64,000 nucleotides of DNA from Cordylochernes scorpioides (GCA_030710605.1 CP092877.1:5938872-6002871); one strand, 5' to 3'. Shown: positions 34,026 through 45,884, counted from the stretch's first letter. A program made the numbers and translations. Notes: generated by a model from the sequence alone, not told the origin.

Positions 34026-34500
34026 CCATCGATGTACGCCATGAATTCCCTGTTTTGTTCATTTATTTTAATATCCTTTTCAAACTGTTTTACCTTATAA
34101 ATACTCATAATTTTATCACAGTTTCCGTCGAACCGTAGGAACGTCCTTTTAGTCTTATTACGCTTTTATCTTAATACCTTGTAATATTCGTATATTATTC
34201 TTCTTAACAAATTTTATTAATTTGCTTATGTCTCGATATTCTTTTTAAACAAAAAATTCTAAGTATTACCGATTATTTTAAAAATTTTACAACTACTTTC
34301 TAATAATACATATGCAGATTTATTCTTCGTGTATATAGTGTATCATTTTTCTTATACATTTGATCCTGTAGATGGGCCACGCTGTGCCCGAAAGCTTGAT
34401 GTCCTAATAAAGTGTTGAAAGAAACTCATCTCCCGAATATTTCGTCCTTACCACGCATGTAATTGGGAAGATTTTACCGTTTAGAAATAGACAATATATG

Positions 34501-35180
34501 TCTGTTTAATTCGAACATCATTCAAATTCAAGAGAAAAATACATTCGCGTAATTTTGAAGATAATTTCAACTCTCTATAAACTATAAAGAAATGCAGGCG
34601 TCTATGAGATTAATGTTTTTACAGCTCGCCATTCAAACAAAGAACTTTTTCTCTCCCAGCAAATGATTATGATGGATCACTTTCAGGGAAAAATGCCTTC
34701 AGATGTTCTTATTTTAATAGATTTTTGTAGTTTTCTCGGTAAAGATTATATTAGTTTTCTGATATTCAGTGACATCTTAAATTGCCTTATAAATAGAAGT
34801 TAACGAGGTAGAGAATTGCGTATTTTAAAGTATTTATATTGCAACCTTATGTGGAAGTTAAGAATCCATTTTCAGACGTCAAACACAAAATATATTTTAT
34901 AGAACGTTATAATTCATTAAATATTTTAAGAATATGGAACACAGATTCTTACCTCGGTATGTGAAATAATCTTTTGTTTCAGATTTCAATGTGATCGTAT
35001 TTAGTTTATAAATACTCTCTCGACCCAACTACCTCGAACTATATTTGTAGTGGTTGAGGAAAATATCGCGATCATTTGGATTTATTCAATAATAGAGCAC
35101 ATTTTGGATTCGATAAAAATGTTCTCAGAACAAAAGAAACGTAATATTTCGAGAGCCTAACCTTTCTATTTTTCAATCCC
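34501..35180. other. Spacer sequence, no gene
   Basis: AT-rich sequence between the PLE and the next repeat. I found no match to the left side of the spacer and no domain. Confidence 0.45.
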
Positions 35181-35427
35181 GAGGCAATGAAGCTGACCAG
35201 CGTGGCGAAGGCTACCATCTACAAGTACCATCTTGGACTTGAGGTGGGTAACGCCAACCTGTGGGAGAGAACACTTGCAGTTTACCGGAAGCGGAATCTT
35301 TCCCGCGGTGGGCGTCACCAATGAAGACTGTATATATTTTATATGTATGTATATTTATCAATTTTATATTTTGCATTTATTTATATATTTGTCCTTATTT
35401 AATCTTATATATATTGATATTTATAGA
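35181..35427 (+). repeat. Interspersed repeat with short open segment
   Basis: It shares CCCGCGGTGGGCG and the ATTTATATATGTATATTTATC body with 41075-41290. Upstream, a short open frame (MKLTSVAKATIYKYHLGLEV) runs into the shared part, suggesting a LINE or SINE 3' end. Unassigned. Confidence 0.45.
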
Positions 35428-35792
35428 AGCAATGAGCGCTTCTCCCGTCAAAATAAACGTCAGAATCTGACGTCATCTATTGACCGTCGCCGCAACTAGC
35501 GGCTGCTATGTTTTGCCAATAGATTTGGCCCAGCCACATTGCCAGTAAAACACCTCTTTGGTAGATTGTGAGGATTCCATTAGATCCCGTGTGGATCTCA
35601 TGGAATAAAGTCCGCCCTAGAATGACGACGGCCATTAGCCTGAAACCATGATCTCTAGATGGACGCTTATCAGTTTGCCAAAGTTGGTGTTGTGGCTTTG
35701 CCACTGACCCGATGCCTCTAGTTGCGGCGACGGTCAATAGATGGCGTCAGATTCTGACATTTATTTTGACGGGTGAAGCGCCCATTGCTTCT
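35428..35792 (+). repeat. Family C fold-back repeat with hammerhead
   Basis: Inverted ends of about 75 bp (GCGCTTCTCCCGTC...CGTCGCCGCAACTAG facing CTAGTTGCGGCGACG...GACGGGTGAAGCGC) enclose a 200-bp centre with a hammerhead at 35617-35658. It has no coding capacity; the 86-residue minus frame (35477-35737) spans the inverted ends. Decayed relatives are in both arms (23310-23660, 42060-42230). Confidence 0.75.
35617..35658 (+). ncRNA. Hammerhead ribozyme, family C (C3 substituted)
   Basis: Stem I CTAGA/TCTAG is perfect (35617-35621, 35654-35658), with a further outer pairing GTCC/GGAC (35610-35613, 35661-35664) across a bulge. The core is ATGACGA, that is CUGANGA with C3 changed to A. Stem II is GGC/GCC, then GAAA (35642-35645), a short stem III and AUC at the cleavage position. 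The C3 change should reduce or abolish cleavage. Confidence 0.7.
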
Positions 35793-36248
35793 ATGGATTA
35801 ATTTCCTCCCGGCAAATTTTCCATCTATTGATATTTATGTGTTTAGTTTATATTCAACCTTATATAACCATATAAAAATGGTGTAATGAAGAAGTTTCAA
35901 TCTCAATATTTTTTTCCATGCAAACAAACGAGTCAAACGCGCACCTTCATGTAGCTGCAGCGGTGGATTGTTAGTGTTTTTTATGGAGTCGGATGTTATG
36001 AATGGCTCTATAATTTACAAGTTATAACGGTATAAGTAAATAAATATCTCCCTGGAACTAATTCACAAAATCCGGCCCCAACACCGTAATCATGATTTGC
36101 TTTAAAAAGTGAAACGTAGAGTAACTCGAAATATTTATTATATAATATATATATTTATATATTTATTATATAATATATATGTATTTATATAATTATAATT
36201 TTATTTATTCAAAATAAAGTATGATTTTACAAATGGAAAAAGAAAATT
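35793..36248. other. Spacer sequence before the right arm, no gene
   Basis: AT-rich with a TATATAAT-repeat patch near 36140-36190. Nothing assigned. Confidence 0.45.
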
Positions 36249-36663
36249 TGAAGTGAATACCAATTTTACATATTAAGAATATATTCAGAATACATCGCTC
36301 TAAATCGCTCAAAATATTGAAATTGTTACACAAAGTTGTAATATAATCTATTCTTATAAAAACATCTAAAAGTTACAATTTTACTAAAATTATATTGGTA
36401 AATTAATTTAGAATTACCTCACACTGTCTCTTTTTTCGTAAACCTGATATACCGAACAATAAGGCATTTGTATTGCATATTTCCACAGTTAGACAAGAGA
36501 GAATGATGTTATTTAGATATATGTATTTAATATTTCAAAACTCCTAATGCAGAGAGAGATAAAATTAAGTATTGAAGAATAAGTTTATATAATAAGAGCG
36601 TCGGTACTATTGGGTTTCTTTATATTTAAATGTGCAAATAAATGGTTGTTGTTTTATATAGGA

Positions 36664-36767
36664 CTAGCGAATGTACCCGGCTTCGCCCGGTTTTCACCCG
36701 AGTAAAAGATTGCCTAATGAACATTTGTTAAAACGATTCTAGCAAACATCCAATCCCTACTGAATCC
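36664..36767 (-). mobile_element. Helitron 3' end remnant (right copy)
   Basis: The minus strand ends in CTAG (36664-36667) preceded by the hairpin CCGGGCGAAGCCGGG. Sequence up to CCCTACTGAATCC matches left 30226-30325, then jumps straight into the 38-bp array. The helicase part present in the left arm is absent. Confidence 0.8.
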
Positions 36768-38455
36768 TAGCAATATAGAAACATGCTATAAAGCGAGGTC
36801 TATCATAGCAATATAGAAACATGCTATAAGGCGAGGTCTATCATATCAATATAGAAACAGGCTATAAGGCTAGGTCTATCATAGAAATATAGAAACATGA
36901 TATAAGGCGAGGTCTATCATAGCAATATAGAAACAGGCTATAAGGCTAGGTCTATCATAGCAATATAGAAACATGCTATAAAGCGAGGTCTATCATAGCA
37001 ATATAGAAACATGCTATAAGGCGAGGTCTATCATAGCAATATAGAAACAGGCTATAAGGCGAGGTCTATCATAGCAATATAGAAACATGCTATAAGGCTA
37101 GGTCTATCATAGCAATATAGAAACAGGCTATAAGGCTAGGTCTATCATAGCAGTATATAAACAGGCTATAAGGATAGGTCTATCATAGCAATATAGAAAC
37201 ATGCTATAAGGCTGGGTCTGTCATATCATTATAGAAACAGGCTATATGGCTATGTCTGTCATAGCAATATAGAAACAGGCTATAAGGCTAGGTCTGTCTT
37301 AGCAATATATAAACAGGCTATAAGGCTAGGTCTGTCATAGCAATATAGAAACAGGCAATAAGGCTAGGTCTGTCATAGCAATATAGAAACAGGCTATAAG
37401 GCTAGGTCTATCATATCATTATAGAAACAGGCTATAAGGCTAGGTGTGTCATAGCAATATATAAACAGGCTATAAGGCTAGGCCTGTCATAGCAATATAT
37501 AAACAGGCTATAAGGCTAGGTCTATCATAGCAATATAGAAACAGGCTATAAGGCTAGGTCTGTCATAGCAATATAGAAACAGGCTATAAGACTAGGTCTA
37601 TTAAAGCAATATAGAAACAGGCTATAAGACTAGGTCTATTAAAGCAATATAGAAACAGGCTATAAGGCTAGGTCTGTAATAGCAATATATAAACAGGCTA
37701 TAAGGCTAGGTCTATCATAGCAATATAGAAACAGGCTATAAGGCTAGGTCTATCATATCATTATAGAAACAGGCTATAAGGCTAGGTGTGTCATAGCAAT
37801 ATATAAACAGGCTATAAGGCTAGTCCTGTCATAGCAATATAGAAACAGGCTATAAGGATAGGTCTATCTTAGCAATATAGAAACAGGCTATAAGGCTAGG
37901 TCTATCATAACAATATAGAAACAGGCTATGAGGCTAGGTCTATCATAGCAATATAGAAACATGCTATAAGGCTAGGTCTATCATAGCAATATAGAAACAT
38001 GCTATAAGGCGAGGTCTATCATAGAAATATAGAAACATGCTATAAGGCTAGGTCTACTATAGCAATATATAAACAGGCTATAAGGCTAGGTCTGTCATAG
38101 CAATATATAAACAGGCTATAAGGCGAGGTCTATCATAGCAATATAGAACCAGGCTATAAGGATAGGTCTAGTATATCAATATAGAAACAACCTATAAGGC
38201 TAGGTCTGTCATAGCAATATAGAAACAGGCAATAAGGATAGGTCTATCATAGCAATATAGAAACGGGCTATAAGGATAGGTCTATCATAGCAATATATAA
38301 CAACCTATAAGGCTAGGTCTATCATAGCAATATAGAAACAGGCTATAAGGATAGGTCTATCATAGCAATATATAAACAGGCTATAAGGCTATGACTATTA
38401 TAGCAATATAGAAACAGGCTATAAGGCTAGGCCTGTCGTAGCAATATAGAAACAT
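36768..38455 (-). repeat. 38-bp minisatellite, right array (about 44 copies)
   Basis: The same 38-bp unit as 27258-28912 in reverse (TATAGAAACAGGCTATAAGG, CTAGGTCTATCATAGC). Similar total length, but the order of variants differs from the left array. Confidence 0.97.
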
Positions 38456-41032
38456 GGAATATGTGAGTGACGATAAAAGGAAGAAAAGCTGAACGGTCAT
38501 TCTGTAGTATTGGAGTATCTTCCGTATTATAATCTAGATAATTTCACCTCCGTCTATTTGAAAGGATTCTAAAATGTTCACTAAGACACATGCCGGGTGT
38601 TATTAATATTTAATGGAAATATCTTAACTGGGATTTACAGTTAATTATCAACGATGGGCTTAATTTGCTGGACAGGGAATTGCTAATATCTTCCTGCACA
38701 GTTCTCTCTCTCTAAGTGAATTCCTTACTCGCATCAAGATCTACCTTGCAATACAAGAGTTAATTTGTACTATACTAACGTTAATAGAGTCCCACAACTA
38801 TATTCTTAATTAATCAACATAGCTATTTCTAAATACTACCGTTCTTATACTCTCAAACCTACATTCTAGTTCAAAAGATAGGGTTAATATTCTATTCCAC
38901 CTATTTACATACCCTCACGTGCAATTTATTTCAAACGACAGCGCCAGTTAATTTATTCCGCCGATCGCCAATATTCTATCTTAAACGACAGTCATTTGTT
39001 CTTTTCCACAAAATATCGACCCCCCCACATCACAATTAACTGGGCGACACTTCTTAATAGATAATTAAAGTATCGATACTTTTTTCATACAAATATTTCT
39101 TTGTTTACAATTATAGAAACATTTCGTCTTCGCGTTTTTTTTATTCTCGTGGTATTTCTTTGTTTATTGATCAGAACATCACAACCGTATTATTTAATTC
39201 GCTCATATAAAGTGGAGAATCGTTGGCAAGAAATTTCTTCTAGAAATAAATAGCTGGGATTATAAAGGAAACACCAGTCTACCAATGACAAGAGCCTTAA
39301 ACTAGAAAATATTTTTGGTGAAATAATGCAGAATTTTGAACATTGCTGATGGCAGAGAACTATCTCTAGAATAATTATACATAATGTCACCACCTTGATC
39401 TTATTATTCGACGTATATTTTTGGACAGCGTATTGGCGCACATTCGTCCTTAAATCTCATCTTGTTGAGTTGAAAGAAGCACCCAACTTGGCAAGTCGTT
39501 AACATATATAGCGAAATCTATAAATTGAATTTATTTAATAATAGAGCATATATTTTGAATTTGATTAATATGTGTCTATCTAGATAAATGCGATATTTTG
39601 ATAGACTGTTCTATTTTCAAGTAATTTCCTGGACAGGTGCGGTCCTCCGTATTACTGCAATTGTTGGTGTTTATTTCTGAGGTCGTATATGAATGGCATC
39701 GTGGATCTATATTTTTCATTAAACTGTTCTTATGAATTATGGAGGACCATCTTACTATAAATAATCTTAATTTCTCTATGAGGATTTGGTGGCAAATGAT
39801 TTCTCTGCTCCTCCAATTTGGCATGTGGTTATTGACGATGGCCTGCTCATATAGCAAGGCAAGTTCTCTATTATCTTTTAGGACCGACTTGTGCTGCTTT
39901 ACTCGTTCCTACAACGACTTCCAGGTTTCGCTTAAGTAGGAGTGTGGGCATGAACTGTACAAGATTCTATGCACTAAGTTTGTTTCTATTCCCGGTTTAA
40001 AGAGATGGATTTGGTGTACTAATATAGAGGATATAAAAGGAAAACTATCAAAATTATTACAAACTTTGAGGACCCACCAATATCCCATTAAAATAATTAA
40101 CAGTCATATAGGCCAAACAATGAAAGAAACCAATCCCCCGTGCAGGTTTTGACCTTGACATTCTTAAGAAAATAGAGAGGTGTTGTAGAAACGAGTGAAA
40201 CAGCAAAAGTCGGTCTTACAAAATAAAGGAAAACTTTACTTGCTAGGTAAGCATGCCATCATCGAAAAACTCTCCCCAAATATGAGCAGCAGCGACATCA
40301 TATACCACAACATATCCACAGAACATGAAATATTATTTCTGAATAGATAATTCTCCATAATTCACAAGAACAATAGAAATAGAAAATTAGATCCACGAGA
40401 CTTTTTAACCACTCAGCCAAATTACTTCATTTTTCATTCACCAATGACCAACCTTTTTGTTCATCTTAAAATCGTGTCCACACTGTAGCCCCATTTGCAG
40501 CATTTATACCTAAACATTTGATGAACAATATATTTACTGTGTTTAAATATACAGTCTAAAAACATTCTATTCCGCTAACATAACAAACCACGACCACCAC
40601 AAACCATATTTATTCATATTTCCCTGAGGTGACAAACACCATATGTGACATCCCGTCGAACTCCCCTTCCTCATATGTCCGCGACAACGCCCTTCCCATC
40701 GGCAAACAATACTAGTTTGAAATCTTACTTCATTTCCCCTCAATAATGTCACTCTTCAAATGCTGCCTCTTATTCACGAATCATTCTAATAACTAAAACA
40801 CCTCCATAAATTATTTTTATGCCAATTAACATTGTAAATACTTAGCATATATTTTGATTAAAGTTTAAATTTTATATTTTCCCATCGTAATTATAACATA
40901 TTATGATTTATTTCGATTTAAAACTATAGATTTTATTCAACGTATATTCAATTATAAAAACACACTCGTCATTTAATTTTATTATTTAACAAGAGAGAAA
41001 GTTTCTACCTTTTACGTACACCTTTAAAATAA
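38456..41032. other. Right-arm counterpart of 24691-27257, no gene
   Basis: Contains the mirror copies of the inverted repeat (39870-40280). The open frames at 39190-39441, 39576-39857 and 40567-40752 are not preserved in the other arm. Confidence 0.45.
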
Positions 41033-41290
41033 TTGGGCAAAACACGAAATCTGAAGAAAAAAAAATTATTCTCTCTCTCGGCGGAGTCTTCCCCGCGGTG
41101 GGCGCCACCAATGAAGACCTTGTACATATTTATATATATGTATATTTATCAATTATTTTTATCTATTAATTCATATATTTATCTTTATATAATACTGTTT
41201 ATTCACATTTATATTTATCTGTATTTAACCTTATATGGAGTTTGTAATAAATCAGTTTCAATCTCAATCTCTCTCTCTCTCTCTTCAGCC
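41033..41290 (+). repeat. Interspersed repeat ending in (TC)n (right copy)
   Basis: Contains GAGTCTTCCCCGCGGTGGGC, an AT-rich body, AATAAATCAGTTTCAATCTC and a TC run at 41267-41284. Mirror of 24440-24690. Confidence 0.5.
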
Positions 41291-42059
41291 TTTTCAAATT
41301 TAATTTCTTTTAAATATCTCCTAAATTTATATTAATCTTACTTCAATATAATGTCCACCTCGACCCAACTCTGAACTTTTAATGTTATTTATGTTTTACT
41401 TTATAAAACATCATTTATCCCCCATCTCACTTTTCTAAATATTTTGAAAAAAATATTCAAAATTTAAAGTAACTTCTTACTTATGTTCTACGTTTTTTAA
41501 CTTTGAATTTTTATATTTATTATACAGATCTCTCATAAAAAGGAGTTTATATTTTATATTTTCATTAATGGACACAATTTTCAGACATCTCATGCTACAT
41601 CCTCTTAGTTTAAAATGTTTTCCTCTTTACTTCAATGACGGCATGTTTCCTCGCAATTTTCTCATCTTTCACCTCGATAAAAAAAAACACGTCTTACCAT
41701 TCCTGTTCTTCGATTTCTCTTGCATCAACTAATTCTTTTTTAAATCAACCAACGGGTCTCTCTTAGCGCATTCGCGTTCATTTAAAAAAATATATTTTTG
41801 CTAGACCTTTCAGTATTGTTTCATTGTACAGATTCCCTACCTTAAACCTCAAGCTCTGAAAGGAAATGTATTTTTTTTCATCCGACCTCAAATATTTCTT
41901 TTTTTTTTAATCGACTGCAAAGGTCAAATTTTCTCTATTTGACTCGACCCAGAATGTATATTTTTTCATGCACGCGCATGAAATTTTGAAAATTTGGCAG
42001 TTTGTGAAGATTTCATTTGATACCCTGTGGTTCTCATGAAATAAAGCCCGCCCTGAACG

Positions 42060-42230
42060 TAAAAGGGTCACAGCCACAAACCGTGATCTCAAAACGGGCG
42101 CTTCTCAGTTTTCCAAAGCTGGTGTTGTGGCTTTATCTCCGAACCGAGTCCGCAAGATTCTGGATACGGTCAATAGATGACGCTTAATTTCAGCGTCTAT
42201 TTAGACGGGAGAAGCGACCTTTTTGATAGT
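42060..42230 (+). repeat. Family C hammerhead-like repeat (right copy, decayed)
   Basis: GCCCGCCCTGAACG...CACAAACCGTGATCTC...ACGGGCGCTTCTC keeps the outer stem (GCCCG/CGGGC) of the family C hammerhead, but the CUGANGA and GAAA boxes are mutated. Followed by CGTCTATTTAGACGGGAGAAGCG. Confidence 0.5.
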
Positions 42231-42439
42231 TAATATGGTAGCCGTGTTATTCATTTACCCGCTTATTGGTTCTTGTTTGTTTACCATGCTAAAGATACAC
42301 ACTGATAAACAATGTTTTCATTCTGGTTTAGAAAGAATAGGATTTCTTTCCCGCATCTGTGCGATCTATGAATGTTTTATGATTTATAATATGTATACAA
42401 GTTGCGATATCTAGAACAGTAGATATGAGAGAAATAAAT

Positions 42440-42760
42440 CACACGTTTATCTGAATAAAAATCTTTTCTCCTTAATTTTCATTACTATTTTAAATACTCA
42501 ATGGAGAAAGTTTTCATTTAGTTCTGATCTACTTCCTTATTTCACGAATGTGCTAACTTTGATGGAATCTAATGTCTGATACTCAGGAGACCGATCTATT
42601 TTTGCTCAATCTCCGACGCTCCGGCGATCACAGCCCTGATGCCCTCAGATACTTGGTCCTCCTCGGAAGAAAGTCTCTCCAGTTAGCCAAATGGAGATCT
42701 CACCTTTGGTTCAACAAGACCTGCGAAAGAGCCCAAATTTACTTATTTTTGATCAATAGT
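42440..42760. other. About 300 bp present in the right arm only
   Basis: Between CAGTAGATATGAGAG (42417) and TTGATCAATAG (42748) the right arm has sequence not found at the left position (about 23250-23280). It includes a moderately GC-rich 70-residue plus-strand frame (42572-42784) with SLQLAKWRSHLWFNKTCERA. No family recognised. It may be a right-arm insertion or a left-arm deletion. Confidence 0.5.
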
Positions 42761-43310
42761 TCTTCTTCAAACCCGATATGTTGACAGAGAGTTCTTCCAT
42801 GACCACACAGTAGGATAAAACATCTATCGACAAGATACATTCAAAGAAACACCAAGTTTCTCATCTAATTATTTTGTTCTCATTCACACAGGAAGATGGG
42901 CGTCTATTCACGGAGAAAGTTGAATAAACAAATATTAATCCAATCTATAAGCCAATTTATTATTAATTAAAATAAATAATATATACACTAATTAGGCGCG
43001 TGTCCTGTTAGCTCAAAGAGTATTTAAGTTGGAAGAGCACGGACTATCTGAATAAATAACAGCTGATTTAATTTTACTCCATAATATTGCTTGGTTATCA
43101 AGATCAGCCAACTACAAACGCGTTTCAAGCTGGCTTCGAGCAGTGGAGTGTCTTAACGGTAGGCGGTGTCGAAGAGGCTTCTTTAAAAAGAAAGGAAAGG
43201 GAATTAATGTTAAATTTGCATAAAAGTTGATAATATCAGAAAACCTATTGAATAAGCATTCTCTAATCGCTCAAATAGGCATTTTAATTGCCAAAATATA
43301 ATATACTCTT

Positions 43311-43549
43311 ATAAATTCAATTGTCATCTATAGATAAAATGTGTAGCAATTATACTTACTGACAATGTGTTTCTTTTTAATAATAACATTAAATATTATC
43401 TCTAAAGACCTTACTGTAATTATATAAGTTATTGAATGAGCCAATCCCTCTCATTTAATAACTTATATCATTGCAGCAAGGTCTGTAGAGGTAATATTTG
43501 ATGTTATTATTGAAAATAAACACATTGTCAGTAAGTATAATTGTTACAA
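43311..43549. mobile_element. Fold-back family A element (right copy)
   Basis: TSD ATAATATACTCTT (43298-43310) and ATAATCTACTCTT (43550-43562). A tail of about 30 nt with GTCATCTATAGATAAAATG, then inverted units around CCTTACTGTAATTATATAAG. The turn lies inside the core, so no full ribozyme. Shared with the left arm, hence older than the duplication. Confidence 0.85.
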
Positions 43550-43754
43550 ATAATCTACTCTTTTTGAAAATAGAGCAATCCATAGATAAAATGTAATATG
43601 TAACTATGTGTAGTATTTTTTTTATTTCTATATAAAAAATCTTTTAATACATAGTACAAATAATTGTAAATATAAAATAGGCGTTATTGTTAATATTCAA
43701 AATATTCACACCCTCATTTTACAAAAAATATTTTTGTCCATAATATTAATTTAT

Positions 43755-43985
43755 GAAAGTGCTAAAAACGAAGAGAAAAAGTTTTCTTTATTAAAATATA
43801 TGTTACAAGCTTTCGGGCTGCCAAGCCCTTCGACAGGTACAGGTATATTGATAAAATATGGTGTACCTGTCGAAGGGCTTGGCAGCCCGAAAGCTTGTAA
43901 CATATATTTTAATAAAGAAAACTTTTTCTCTTCGTTTTTAGCACTTTCATAAACCATCAAGGAGAAATTTCGTGATTTTCGTTTC
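43755..43985. mobile_element. PLE-type fold-back insertion, right arm only, 13-bp TSD
   Basis: A perfect TSD AATATTAATTTAT (43742-43754, 43986-43998). Two inverted copies of a terminal unit (CTTGGCAGCCCGAAAGCTTG ... TTTTAATAAAGAAAAC) around a 20-bp centre, with a 37-nt tail at 43949-43985. The left arm at about 21665-21685 has the uninterrupted target. The mirror-image open frames (43734-43952, 43751-44032) are by-products of the palindrome. Confidence 0.92.
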
Positions 43986-44029
43986 AATATTAATTTATAT
44001 ATCTTTTTTTTCTCCCCATTGAATATAAG

Positions 44030-44190
44030 CAAAAATATTTTTAAAACTTAATTCTATTGACGTTATGTGGCGCTGAGTTTGTTTTTGACACACTTTAAAA
44101 TGTTATAATACCTTGATAAAGGTTGGCGTTCAGCCAACTAAAATATTGGTAAAATAAATTAGTTTGATCCAATATATGTTTTTTTATTTA
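44030..44190 (+). repeat. Family D PLE-terminal-like unit (right copy)
   Basis: CCTTGATAAAGGTTGGCGTTCAGCC, AACTAAAATATTGGTAAAAT and AATAAATT are the same unit as in the left fold-back 21475-22125. The opposite half is mostly missing in this arm. Confidence 0.55.
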
Positions 44191-45534
44191 AATAATATAC
44201 TCTATTTCATTAGAGAGAAAACGTTATATAGCTGGTTAAGAAAGCTAAACGCTCACCTTTAATTCTCAATTGAAGATAAAAATCTCAGCTTTATATTAAC
44301 TTCCAAACAACGACCATAATTTGCTATTACTTGATACCATTCAAATAACCACGCTGTGAATGTAAATTCGGCTCCTGTTGAAGATGAAATAAGTTAAAGA
44401 TTATCCGATATATAAATTAAAATTGTTGCAGTTTTGCCTTTTTATTTAATTATTTACATTTTTATTTCCTAAATTCAGACATCCCCCATCAATGTCTATA
44501 TACTTTAATATATCAAATTTATTTAAAAACTACAAAATTACAAAAATTGAATAATAAATAGATATAAAAGTTTATATAAAAACTATGTATTTCAAAAGTT
44601 TAAAGTCAAAGAGCCCTATTAATGATAAGTTCAGTTTAAAAAAGGCATTCAGAGAGAATGTAAAATAAAAAATCAACACTTGGAACCCGAAGAGACAGCA
44701 ATACAAATTCACATTACAATCTCTCTTATCTCCCAGACGAACAGGCAAGAAAAAAGCCGAAGTTGAAGAGCCCGGACAATTAAAGAAGCAGGTGACAGTT
44801 TCGAGACAATAACTTGGCAGTTTTTTACCCCGATCAATTTCGCAGCTATTGGTTTTCAATGGTCGATATTAATTTTAATAATTTGGCAAATCGTAGGCTG
44901 ACAAAGTGACAATTTGTGGTGCGAGCTATTGTTTGGCTGATGCCAATAGTTGTGTAAATATTTATTGTTAGCTGATTTATTAGGCCTGGCCACCACCAAT
45001 CTACCTAATTGCCGACCCTATTAATGTGGTGGTATGGGGCGAAGTGGTGGTATGATTCATTGCTCTCTCGTTACCAATACCATTTTTTGGCGATATTCAT
45101 TATTTTAATTGTACCTCTGATCGTTATCTCCGCCCTGGATAGATCTCCAAAATTTATATATTTCACAATAGGCTTACCATTTTATATGTTTGCTATCTTC
45201 GTGATTTTTACATGATATGTAATTTTCAAATATTGAATATACATGTGTTTGGATATAAAAGAAATATTTTCATCAATTCAATATTTTACTAGAATTCCCT
45301 AATTGGTAATACGAAGGTAACCACTCCATTAATTTACATAACTTTATACACTGTGTGAATTCTATTGTGTTTTTCTCCTGTAGAAAGGCTTCCATGCCCC
45401 AAAACTAGAGAGAGATTTGTGAATTTAAAAATATTTAAATAAACCTATCCCTGGAGGTTTGAAATTTCCACATTAATACTGCAATGTAAAACACGTAAAT
45501 TTATAAGAAATTAAACTATTAAGCACGATTAAAA

Positions 45535-45660
45535 ATAAAACCTTTATACTGTCCGTGCTGCGATGATAAAAAATAATGGGGAGGGCCTTGTTTATCAGCC
45601 TCCCAGCGCCAGTTTTATCAACCATGCCGCTTCAAAGAGATCTGTATACTCGACACTATA
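45535..45660 (-). repeat. Degenerate reverse-order hammerhead relative (right copy)
   Basis: Mirror of 20040-20190. It retains the GGGAGG/CCCTCC helix and CTGATAAAC but lacks the GAAA box. Confidence 0.55.
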
Positions 45661-45815
45661 GGGGATCTTGGTTATGATATTCAAGCTAATTATGGTTATA
45701 GTTAATTAAGTAATTATGATCCGGTATTTACTTCATCTCTGCACACATAACCACGGTAGATATATATATATTCTGCAATAACATCACATACTATCTAGGA
45801 CGAATAACCAAGTAA

Positions 45816-45884
45816 ATTGGTCTGGATAGTAAAGTTGAGAAACCAATGGTAAAGAATTCACTACTGATAGGCCGTGGCCTACCA
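45816..45884 (+). ncRNA. Reverse-order hammerhead core, third family
   Basis: The same layout as 17961-18026 with different helix sequences: stem III ATTGGT (45816-45821) with ACCAAT (45842-45847), GUC cleavage site with C45822, GAAA at 45839-45842, stem I base U-A, extra helix TGGTA/TACCA (45847-45851, 45880-45884). CTGATAGGCC is the CUGAUGA box with one base lost, and stem II is weak, so this copy is probably inactive. Its stems support the topology because they changed in a paired way. Confidence 0.55.

Larger units (their letters stand above)
32071..34486. mobile_element. Penelope-like element insertion, two truncated inverted copies
   Basis: It is flanked by a perfect 14-bp direct repeat ATAGACAATATATG (32057-32070 and 34487-34500). 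Inside, a minus-strand copy (32071-33525) and a plus-strand copy (33586-34455) share GIY-YIG coding and 3' sequence in opposite orientation. A 31-nt tail (34456-34486) is present at one end only. PLEs are known for terminal repeats in either orientation. Both copies lack the N-terminal part of the reverse transcriptase. Confidence 0.92.

Noticed and set aside
43734..44032. Two opposite-strand frames encoding nearly the same protein
   Set aside because: They arise because the insertion is a palindrome; no family similarity.
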